From the NCBI GenBank assembly GCA_029938595.1, contig JAOZUP010000290.1:1-5587 (forward strand): a stretch of DNA of 5,587 bases. Reading direction: 5' to 3'. A program made the position numbers and the translations under genes. The stretch is from Thermoanaerobaculales bacterium (GTDB taxonomy: Bacteria > Acidobacteriota > Thermoanaerobaculia > Thermoanaerobaculales > Sulfomarinibacteraceae). Positions within the stretch are counted from its first letter, which is position 1. Every line of letters begins with the position of its first letter. This document shows positions 1 to 5,570 of the stretch, piece by piece. The notes under the pieces are model-generated. The model was not told the DNA's origin and did no database searches. It worked only from the letters and a program-made list of their open reading frames with translations.

Positions 1-389
1 TGTTCGGGGTGCCGGTGTTGCGATCGGCGAACCCTGAGGAGACGGCGGATCTGATTCTCTATGCCGCGCGGCAGCTGCACAGACAGGTGACCCTTCCGCC
101 CAGACGGATGGGCGCCAAGGGCGGTTCCATTCGGAGAAGCCAGCTTCTTCTGCTCCAGGCCGTTCCCATGGTCGGCCCGCTGCGGGCGGAGGCTCTCCTC
201 CAAACCCTGGGTGCGCCGTCACAGATCGCGAACGCGGACGCCGATATCCTCGCGGAGGTCAACGGAGTCGGGCCGGCGATCGCCGCAAGCATTCACCGGG
301 TGATGCACCAGGACGCCGGCGAAAATGCTGAGCCCCCAGGGTGCGATCGATCACGACCTCACAAAATGAACGAGTCAGCGACGTTGTGA
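1..389 (+). CDS. ERCC4/XPF-type nuclease with C-terminal HhH domain, 3' fragment
   Basis: This is the last 128 residues of a protein whose 5' end lies outside the window; the frame begins at base 3 and stops at TGA 387-389. The first ~27 residues, including GVPVLRSANPEETADLILYA, match the end of an ERCC4 nuclease fold, where a 'P.L.T.d.eETA..i...ar' segment packs against the catalytic core. The GDX(n)ERKxxxD catalytic motif itself would lie upstream and cannot be seen. A basic linker follows, then a tandem helix-hairpin-helix module with hairpins around VPMVGPLRAEALL and VNGVGPAIAASI, as in XPF/Mus81/Hef C-termini that bind branched or single-stranded DNA. Such nucleases cut DNA at junctions during repair. 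In-frame GTGs at 9 and 15 fall inside the nuclease fold and are not credible starts. The last ~25 residues are a non-conserved tail. The gene converges on the MscS gene. The fold assignment is fairly sure; substrate and pathway are inferred. Confidence 0.8.
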   Translation, partial: FGVPVLRSANPEETADLILYAARQLHRQVTLPPRRMGAKGGSIRRSQLLLLQAVPMVGPLRAEALLQTLGAPSQIANADADILAEVNGVGPAIAASIHRVMHQDAGENAEPPGCDRSRPHKMNESATL

Positions 390-398
390 GGTTGTGGT
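350..398. terminator. Long inverted repeat over the nuclease stop codon, possible terminator
   Basis: The arms 350-364 and 384-398 pair over 15 positions. Nine in a row are perfect (ACCTCACAA against TTGTGAGGT), and the rest pair with two G-U wobbles; the loop is 19 nt. The right arm contains the TGA of the nuclease gene. No T-run follows on either strand, so this is not a classic Rho-independent terminator. Its place between converging genes suggests transcription end-point or mRNA 3'-end protection. The pairing is read directly from the sequence; the role is inferred. Confidence 0.4.
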
Positions 399-400
399 GA

Positions 401-427
401 GTGACACCGCGTACGCGTACGCGTCAC
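401..427. terminator. Second inverted repeat in the convergent junction, overlapping the MscS stop
   Basis: GTGA at 401-404 pairs with TCAC at 424-427. Inside, CGCGTAC at 408-414 pairs with GTACGCG at 417-423, leaving a 3-base bulge on the left. The core 409-422 is a perfect self-complementary alternating CG/TA sequence made of repeated CGTACG units. The right arm holds the complement of the MscS TGA (424-426). It has no T-tail. It may act with the adjacent hairpin at 350-398 as a two-way end point for the converging transcripts; this role is inferred. Confidence 0.35.
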
Positions 428-2181
428 TCCCCGGACTCGCCGCGGTTTTCGGTCTCCGGCACATCGAATGCCACCGGCGGCGGCACGCCCTCCCTCATTG
501 TGTCCTCGAGCAGCTCTCTTGCCCGGCGCCGCGCGCCCTCGACGAGACGCCGGCTCGTCTTCGGATAGCCTTCGCCGGCCGCCGGGGGCGCCTCCCATTC
601 CTCGTTGCGCAGGTACACGGTCTGGGTCGGGAATGCGAACTCGACTCCGAGATCGGCGGCAAGCCGCAGGATATCTACCCCCAACCGGTGGCGTTCGCGC
701 AGCTCGGTCGCCCAGTCAGGGGCCTTGAAGAACATGTAGAGCATGATGTTCAGGCTCGCGTCACCGAAGTCGTTGAAGTACACGTGAAAGTAGTTCTTGC
801 GGGTGTAGGGATGGCGGCGGATGAGCTCGCGCACACCCTCGCAGAAGGCATCGATCTTCTCGGGCGGCGTGTCGTAGGTCAGCGCGAGCGTGGTCGTCCA
901 CCGCCGGTAGGCGCGGTCGCCGAGGTTGTCGACCGAGGCCTTGATGAGGTTCGAGTTGGGCAAGGAGATCAGCGAGTCGTAGAAGGTCCGGATCCTGGTG
1001 GAGCGAAAACCGACCTCTTCCACGGTGCCCTCGACGTCGCCTACCACCACCCAGTCGCCGACCTGGAACGGCCGGTCGATGAGCACGGTCAGCGAACCGA
1101 AGAGGTTGCTCAACGTATCCTGGGCGGCGAGCGCCAGCGCCAGACCGCCGAGCCCGAGGCCCGCAACCAGCGCGGTGATGTCCTGTCCGACGGTCTCCGC
1201 CACGAGCACCAGACCAATCGCGACCACGAACACCTTGAGCGACTTCCTGACCAGCGGCACCAACAAATTGTCGAACCGGGTCTCGGTGCGCTCCGAGCGG
1301 CGCTCGACCACGCTCGCGAGCAGATCCACCAGACGGTATGCGACCACCACCGCCACCACGATTGCCACCACGCGCACCGCACGGTAGTAGAGGCCGAGCA
1401 CGGTCACCGGAAGACCGAGCCAGAAAATCCCGAGACCCCATACCAGAAGCGCGACCAGCGCCCCCAGCGGGCCCATCGTCCTCACCAGGATGTCCGGGTC
1501 GAAACCGCTCGCCCGCCGATCGAGGAATCGTTTTGCCGCCCGGGTGGCGAGAAACACGAACGCCCGTCCGGCGACAACGCCCGCCAGGATGATGACGATC
1601 AGCCCCAGCCACTGCCACCCCTCGAGAAAGACGACCTTGGATCGCAGGGCGGGCGGCATCGCGCCGCGAAACCGGGTTGCGAGCGACACCGCGCTCGGCG
1701 CCTCGCGTTCGACGCCCTCGACGACGTCGCGGCCCTCGAGGGCGCGGTACAGGTTATCGAGACCGGCGACGGTGGCCCCGGTAAACAACCACTCGCCGCT
1801 CTCCGTCCGGTCGATCACGATCTCGCCCTCATTACGTCGCAGAAAGACGTACGGCGGGCCCTGTGAATCGCCCGGAATCTCCTCGAACCGGACGAGGCGG
1901 GATCGGTCGATGACCTGTTTCAGCGTGCCGGCCAGCTCGCGGCCTTTGAGCTGACGCACCTCGGCCGGCAGCGTGGCGAGATCGAGACAGGCCGCGGCCG
2001 TCGCCAACTCGGGCCCGCCGTCGACGTAGAAGGCCTCGAGGAAGGTGCGCATGGTGGCCCGCGGCGAGGTGTGGGCGGCCGACACCGGCGCGAGATCGAG
2101 AGTCACTTCGGGGAGATCCTGCGCGACGACCGTGCCCGAAAACATGAGGACGGCCGCCGCGAACGTACGTGAATGACGCAT
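424..2181 (-). CDS. MscS-family mechanosensitive ion channel with N-terminal extracytoplasmic domain
   Basis: This 585-aa inner-membrane channel should open under membrane tension to release solutes during hypo-osmotic shock. ATG at 2181 is chosen because GGAGGT lies 7 nt upstream and the protein then begins with a signal peptide (residues 1-20, cleavage near VVA|QD). Residues ~35-160 form a soluble, presumably periplasmic domain. Membrane helices follow at about 189-212, 236-258, 263-290 and 312-332. The pore helix at 333-355 resembles E. coli TM3A: glycines G343 and G346 are kept, and the gate leucines align with L347 and L351. Then AQDTLSNLFGS leads into the amphipathic TM3B, the beta domain (DRPFQVGDWVVV at 369-380, LPNSNL at 407-412) and the cytosolic alpha/beta domain to ~522. 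A charged ~60-residue tail ends the protein. The E. coli kink glycine after Gln112 is Asp355 here, as in many relatives. The protein is about twice the size of E. coli MscS (286 aa). Family certain; ion selectivity and role of the N-terminal domain unknown. Confidence 0.95.
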   Translation of the reverse strand: MRHSRTFAAAVLMFSGTVVAQDLPEVTLDLAPVSAAHTSPRATMRTFLEAFYVDGGPELATAAACLDLATLPAEVRQLKGRELAGTLKQVIDRSRLVRFEEIPGDSQGPPYVFLRRNEGEIVIDRTESGEWLFTGATVAGLDNLYRALEGRDVVEGVEREAPSAVSLATRFRGAMPPALRSKVVFLEGWQWLGLIVIILAGVVAGRAFVFLATRAAKRFLDRRASGFDPDILVRTMGPLGALVALLVWGLGIFWLGLPVTVLGLYYRAVRVVAIVVAVVVAYRLVDLLASVVERRSERTETRFDNLLVPLVRKSLKVFVVAIGLVLVAETVGQDITALVAGLGLGGLALALAAQDTLSNLFGSLTVLIDRPFQVGDWVVVGDVEGTVEEVGFRSTRIRTFYDSLISLPNSNLIKASVDNLGDRAYRRWTTTLALTYDTPPEKIDAFCEGVRELIRRHPYTRKNYFHVYFNDFGDASLNIMLYMFFKAPDWATELRERHRLGVDILRLAADLGVEFAFPTQTVYLRNEEWEAPPAAGEGYPKTSRRLVEGARRRARELLEDTMREGVPPPVAFDVPETENRGESGE

Positions 2182-2188
2182 TCCGAGC

Positions 2189-2194
2189 ACCTCC
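2189..2194 (-). promoter_or_regulatory. Shine-Dalgarno site of the MscS gene
   Basis: The minus strand reads GGAGGT here, a full match to the anti-Shine-Dalgarno core, separated by 7 nt from the ATG at 2181. It decides the start, because an in-frame open stretch continues upstream to 2502 with no site of this quality. That longer version would also overlap the DUF4336 gene and bury the signal peptide. Confidence 0.85.
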
Positions 2195-2256
2195 GAACGG
2201 GCCGATGGTATCAAGGTCGGCCGGGCGGTTCCCCTGTCTCCCACACCGTGTGAGTG

Positions 2257-2269
2257 GGTGCCCGGCACC
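2257..2269. repeat. GC-rich palindrome in the gap between the DUF4336 and MscS genes
   Basis: GGTGC at 2257-2261 and GCACC at 2265-2269 form a perfect 5-bp stem with a 3-nt loop. Immediately before it, CCCAC (2240-2244) can pair with GTGGG (2254-2258), an alternative fold. The palindrome lies 43 nt past the DUF4336 stop, so it may serve as a weak terminator, though no T-run follows on the minus strand. Its form, a short GC stem flanked by TTTCC, also resembles dispersed REP-type palindromes. Only one copy is visible here, so the repeat reading is unproven. Confidence 0.3.
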
Positions 2270-2311
2270 TTTCCGTAACTGGCAGTGACATGGACCCCAC
2301 AGTGGCCGCTG

Positions 2312-3022
2312 CTATATGGACCCCGGCTTGAGCCACGAGAGCCCTCGGCGCAAAGCATCCGCACCGTTCGACGGCGCCCACTCACCGTGGGCGATGACGA
2401 GCTTGTCCGGGCCCCAGGCGAGTGCCGTTTCCAATGCCCGCCGCGCCCGTGTGCGGGGAATGAACGAGGCTCGCCACTCGCGCGGCGTGCTGCCGCCAGC
2501 ACCCACCAGCCCGTCGAGCCGCATCAGCCAGCCCTTCCAGCCCGTCTGGTGGGCAGGGTCGTGGCGTTGGACAAGGTCGCACACAAGACAGGTAGAGGAT
2601 GCACGGTGATAGAAAACGACCTCGTCCAAAAACGGGCTGCCGCGAAAAACAACCTGGTCGATCTGACCCTCCCACACAGCCGGTGGGTGATCATCAAGCT
2701 CCGCCACAAATTGGAGGTCCGGCCGTTTCTTCGTCAGACCGGGCGACGCATAGATCTCGGCCTCCGGCCACCTCGCGGCCCACTCGCCCAGGAAGAGATG
2801 GTGGATCTTGTTCGGAGACACCAGATGTCGCACCGCACCGAGAGACTCGACCTCGGCGGCAAGCTCGCCACTGAGACCAACCGGCGACCACACCCATAGG
2901 TCGCCGCCCCCCAGCCGCACCACCGCCATCCGGGTGGGATAAGGAAAACCATAGAAGGACACCGTCGGTCCATCCGCAATCCAGATCTCATCGCCAATAT
3001 TCTGGAGGGCCATGCTGCGCAT
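2312..3022 (-). CDS. DUF4336 domain protein (metallo-beta-lactamase-like fold)
   Basis: This 236-aa protein has no signal peptide or membrane segment. Its run of conserved blocks is that of DUF4336: DEIWIADGP (11-19), an RMAVVRL strand (31-37), LWVWSPVGL (42-50), VRHLVSPNKIHHLFLGEW (64-81), WPEAEIYASPGL (85-96), EVVFYHRASSTCLVCDL (134-150) and VIAHGEW (209-215). The layout resembles a degraded metallo-beta-lactamase fold. H74, H75, E80, D149 and H212 sit where metal ligands might be, but the standard HxHxDH motif is absent, so catalysis cannot be claimed. The ATG at 3022 directly follows the upstream TAG. No Shine-Dalgarno is visible there or before the alternative Met4 (3013), which suggests translational coupling to the gene ahead. 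No substrate or pathway is known to me for this family. The family call is firm; the function is open. Confidence 0.88.
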   Translation of the reverse strand: MRSMALQNIGDEIWIADGPTVSFYGFPYPTRMAVVRLGGGDLWVWSPVGLSGELAAEVESLGAVRHLVSPNKIHHLFLGEWAARWPEAEIYASPGLTKKRPDLQFVAELDDHPPAVWEGQIDQVVFRGSPFLDEVVFYHRASSTCLVCDLVQRHDPAHQTGWKGWLMRLDGLVGAGGSTPREWRASFIPRTRARRALETALAWGPDKLVIAHGEWAPSNGADALRRGLSWLKPGSI

Positions 3023-3400
3023 CTAGTCGATCGTGATGTTGCCCAAGTCCAGGTCGCCGGTGGAGACGTTGACTTCGCGCTTGACCTTCTTCTTGCCCTT
3101 CATCTTGAAGACCATAGAGTAACTCCCGGGCGGAACCGAGGTCATGTGAAAGGCGCCTTCGGCGTCCGACACCGTCTTCTGGTTGACACCACCTCCAGAC
3201 AACGTGATGAGCACTCCCGACAATGCGCTACCGTCGATGTCGACCGTTACCCCGGACACCTCGTGACTCGCAGCGGGAGATTCCTCATCTCCTCGCACCA
3301 TGACGCCTTCAGATGCTCCCGCCACCGAAACCACCGACAGGACAAAGACAAGCACCATCACCACTCGGAACATGCGGTATTCACACACGGATGTTTTCAT
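3023..3400 (-). CDS. Small secreted carboxypeptidase-regulatory-like (beta-sandwich) protein
   Basis: This 125-aa protein is probably exported. A short n-region is followed by a hydrophobic core (residues 11-25, VVMVLVFVLSVVSV) and an A-G-A cleavage site around 27-29. After a short acidic linker, residues ~48-125 have the pattern of a single carboxypeptidase regulatory-like / CarboxypepD_reg repeat: VSGVTVDIDGSALSGVLITL, then TVSDAEGAFHMTSVPPGSYS, then a basic strand (KMKGKKKVKREV) and a closing LDLGNITI strand. Such immunoglobulin-like domains usually sit on larger secreted or outer-membrane proteins; here one stands almost alone. The ATG at 3400 has an imperfect Shine-Dalgarno (AAGGGGG, 3416-3410) 9 nt upstream. 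A start at Met10 (3373) is possible but has no ribosome site. The stop TAG abuts the DUF4336 ATG, so the two genes are very likely co-transcribed. Binding partner unknown. Confidence 0.82.
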   Translation of the reverse strand: MKTSVCEYRMFRVVMVLVFVLSVVSVAGASEGVMVRGDEESPAASHEVSGVTVDIDGSALSGVLITLSGGGVNQKTVSDAEGAFHMTSVPPGSYSMVFKMKGKKKVKREVNVSTGDLDLGNITID

Positions 3401-3409
3401 TCTTTCTTA

Positions 3410-3416
3410 CCCCCTT
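3410..3416 (-). promoter_or_regulatory. Ribosome binding site of the small secreted protein gene
   Basis: The minus strand reads AAGGGGG, an imperfect Shine-Dalgarno, 9 nt before the ATG at 3400. It supports Met1 over Met10, where no purine-rich site is seen. Confidence 0.5.
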
Positions 3417-3437
3417 AATCCAAGACAAAGTAGCACG

Positions 3438-3451
3438 ACACTCGCGAGTGT
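3438..3451. promoter_or_regulatory. Perfect 14-bp palindrome in the divergent gap, candidate operator
   Basis: ACACTCGCGAGTGT is fully self-complementary over 14 bases. It lies 37 bases from the ATG of the minus-strand gene at 3400 and at the probable beginning of the plus-strand peptidase. Palindromes of this size between divergent genes are typical binding sites for dimeric regulators. It is unlikely to be a useful RNA hairpin, because the stem would have almost no loop. No strong -10/-35 pair is visible on either strand. The last four bases overlap the GTG (3448) used here as the peptidase start, which adds to the doubt about that start. Confidence 0.4.
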
Positions 3452-5514
3452 TTGACCGGCACCAGGGTTGTCGTCCGCGGTTCCTTGGAAAACAACCCCT
3501 CACCTACATCGAGCACCGGCTCGATCAGTTCGGGTTTCTCGTCGGCAACGGATTGGAGGTCGAGCGACAGCATTTTCGAACCGTCGTCGGGGTCGAGATC
3601 CACCAGGCGCGTCTCGAGCTCGAGATCGACTCGATCGAGCACGAGGTGCCCGCCGACGCCATTGCCGGCCATCCATACAACCTCGCCTTCACCCGGCTCT
3701 ACGACTCGGACGGGGACCTCACGGATCTCGTGGAAAACCCAGTCGTTGCCGAGGGTCCCGCCTCAGCCTTCACGACGCTGGCAGAGATCGAGACGTTAGC
3801 TCCGGGCGAACTCGCGGGCCGGATCGCCGTGCTCGATTACGCCCTCATCGACAAGGTGCTGATGGGCACAACCGAGGCATTCAACCGGTTGCAACCGATC
3901 TTCGAGGCTTCGCCGGCGGGTCTGGTCGCGGTGACCAGCGATTCGTTGACGGTGGGCGAGAGCCACGGTTCGTTTGCCCTTGACTCCAGCGTCCTGAGCT
4001 ACATCCAACAAAGCCCTCCTATCCCGGTGTTGGTAGTGCGGATCGAGGACATGGGCGCAGCCGGCATCCACACGATGGGGGATCTGCAGGCAATCTCCAG
4101 CGCCCGTCTGACCTGGGACACGGACATCGTCTCACCCGGCGAGTCGGGCAATGTGATCGCACGCATACCCGGCATGGACACTTCGCGGGCAACTATTCTC
4201 TCGGCCCACCTTGACTCACCGAACTGTCCAGGCGCGCTCGACAACGGCTCGGGTTCGGCCTCGCTGCTCGAGGTCGCGCGGGTGCTCGATCGCAGCCGGA
4301 CGGTACCGCCGGTGGATGTCTATCTGGTGTGGTTTGGATGTCACGAGAAGGGGGTCTTCGGCTCCGCCCACTTTGCCGCCACCCACCAGGACCTGCTCGA
4401 CCGGACCCTCGGAATGATCGAGCTCGACGCCATGGCTCGACCGTTGAATGGGCTCGATGATCCCGTCAATCTCGAGTCGTGGTCCTACGCCCGCCTCGGC
4501 GAAAACACCCTGCCGCTCCCCGAGTTCCTGCAGGATGAGGCCGGCGAACGGAGCATCGACGTGCTGACTTGGGACTTCCATTGGCTGCTGTCAGACATCT
4601 CCGGATTCGTGCCTTACGACGTGCCTAACGCCCTTCTCGACAACCTCGACATGCCGGCGATCGACGAGCTCGGATCGGCCCACTACATCGCTCATTGGCA
4701 CACGCCCAACGACACGATCGAGCACGCGCACGTCGAGGCGGAGCAGTTCGAGCGGCTCACGCGGGTGATGCTTTCTGCGGCGCTCGACACCGGCGCTCAA
4801 CAGCCAAATCTTCGGGTAACGCCGCCGCCAACCGGTCGGGCGGTGTTCGTCGGCAGCCACACCGAGGCGGTGCACATGGCACCGTTTCTCTTCACCGATC
4901 TCGGCACTATTCTCGCGTGGGAGGGCCTCGACCTCGACCTCGTGCCCTACGGTGAACCTCTGACGGCGGCGGCCCTCGAGGAAGCCGATCTGGTAGTGGT
5001 CCTGCCGGTTCACGACTATCCCAACGAGCACGCCAACGCCGACCTTTACGACGAGGAGTGGGCTGCCGCAGAGGTCTCAGTGTTGGTCGACTATGTCGAG
5101 AATGGGGGGCTGCTTGTTCTGACCAACAGCGCGACCCGTCTCGGGCCGTTTGCGTATCCAAGGGAATCGAACGAGGACCTGAGCGACATCAACGCAGCCT
5201 CGGAGTTCGGGTTGGAGTATCTCGAACCCATCGATTCGTCGGAGGCCGTGGTCGTCGGCGAGCATGATCTCGTGGACGGCGTCGACAGGCTGGCGATGGT
5301 GCCCGGAAACGGCGTTGCGTTGAGCGCAGTCAGTGTCGACGACCAAACTCTCGCACTGGCAGATGACGCCTTGGTCGCAGTACTTGTTGCGCACGGAGAG
5401 GCCGGCGGCGAAATCGTCGCTCTCGGTGATATCGGGATGCTGGTCAGCCAGGGCGGTGAGCCCAGCAACTTCCAGTTCTGGCAGAATCTCGCGCAGTACG
5501 CCGCCTCTCGCTGA
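3448..5514 (+). CDS. M28 family metallopeptidase with PA domain and C-terminal GATase-like domain
   Basis: This zinc-dependent exopeptidase-type protein is about 688 aa from GTG 3448. Numbering from there: an N-terminal M28 lead-in (1-90), a PA domain (~95-225, with GELAGRIAVLDYA), the M28 core (~230-450) and an extra C-terminal domain (~460-688). The metal ligands of the family are visible: H254 in SAHLDS, D265 in GALDNGSG, E300 in HEKGVFGS, D327 in IELDAM and H418 in HWHTPNDT; the supporting Asp is D256. The residue before E300, the general-base Glu in most members, is H299. The C-terminal domain (VFVGSHTEA, ADLVVVLP, DYVENGGLLVLTNSA) resembles DUF4350 or class I glutamine amidotransferase-like folds without the nucleophile Cys. 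The start is uncertain: GTG 3448 has no Shine-Dalgarno and no signal peptide follows it. The only upstream ATGs in frame (3391, 3313) lie inside the divergent gene. Most PA-bearing M28 enzymes are secreted, so 5' truncation is possible. Family sure; activity and substrate not. Confidence 0.9.
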   Translation: MFDRHQGCRPRFLGKQPLTYIEHRLDQFGFLVGNGLEVERQHFRTVVGVEIHQARLELEIDSIEHEVPADAIAGHPYNLAFTRLYDSDGDLTDLVENPVVAEGPASAFTTLAEIETLAPGELAGRIAVLDYALIDKVLMGTTEAFNRLQPIFEASPAGLVAVTSDSLTVGESHGSFALDSSVLSYIQQSPPIPVLVVRIEDMGAAGIHTMGDLQAISSARLTWDTDIVSPGESGNVIARIPGMDTSRATILSAHLDSPNCPGALDNGSGSASLLEVARVLDRSRTVPPVDVYLVWFGCHEKGVFGSAHFAATHQDLLDRTLGMIELDAMARPLNGLDDPVNLESWSYARLGENTLPLPEFLQDEAGERSIDVLTWDFHWLLSDISGFVPYDVPNALLDNLDMPAIDELGSAHYIAHWHTPNDTIEHAHVEAEQFERLTRVMLSAALDTGAQQPNLRVTPPPTGRAVFVGSHTEAVHMAPFLFTDLGTILAWEGLDLDLVPYGEPLTAAALEEADLVVVLPVHDYPNEHANADLYDEEWAAAEVSVLVDYVENGGLLVLTNSATRLGPFAYPRESNEDLSDINAASEFGLEYLEPIDSSEAVVVGEHDLVDGVDRLAMVPGNGVALSAVSVDDQTLALADDALVAVLVAHGEAGGEIVALGDIGMLVSQGGEPSNFQFWQNLAQYAASR

Positions 5515-5570
5515 CGCGCCGGCCTACCCTGCATTTCTCACCAGCTTCCAGCTACGGCCGCCGATGCACC

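Noticed and set aside
394..1866. 490-codon open frame on the plus strand opposite the MscS gene
   Set aside because: It is antisense to an unmistakable MscS channel. Its translation is rich in His, Arg, Glu and Gln with no recognisable domain, which is what the complement of GC-rich coding DNA gives.
2290..2324. Direct repeat ATGGACCCC at 2290-2298 and 2316-2324, as in a target-site duplication
   Set aside because: Only 17 bases separate the copies, one copy lies across the DUF4336 stop region, and there are no terminal inverted repeats or transposase. Chance is the simplest explanation.
2182..2502. In-frame N-terminal extension of the MscS gene by 107 codons
   Set aside because: It would overlap the DUF4336 gene by nearly 200 bases, has low-complexity Arg/Ser/Gly-rich sequence, and would bury a good signal peptide that has a perfect Shine-Dalgarno before it at 2189-2194.
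2285..2899. 204-codon plus-strand open frame opposite the DUF4336 gene
   Set aside because: It is a shadow of a well-matched family gene; the translation shows no domain and has biased Arg/Pro composition.
3391..3448. ATG 3391 as the real peptidase start
   Set aside because: It would overlap the divergent gene's start by 10 bases, has no Shine-Dalgarno, and the resulting leader lacks a positive n-region and has a hydrophobic core too short for a good signal peptide. It is kept only as an alternative.
3415..3672. 85-codon minus-strand open frame ending just ahead of the small secreted protein gene
   Set aside because: Its TAA lies next to the Shine-Dalgarno of the next gene, which looks operon-like. 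However, from about 3500 the plus-strand M28 frame has clear third-position GC bias and family similarity, and the minus-strand protein matches nothing I know. It is most likely a shadow, although the stretch 3415-3500 is ambiguous.
5091..5534. 147-codon minus-strand open frame at the right end
   Set aside because: It is antisense to the C-terminal domain of the M28 gene, with Ser/Thr/Ala-rich low-information sequence and no ribosome site.
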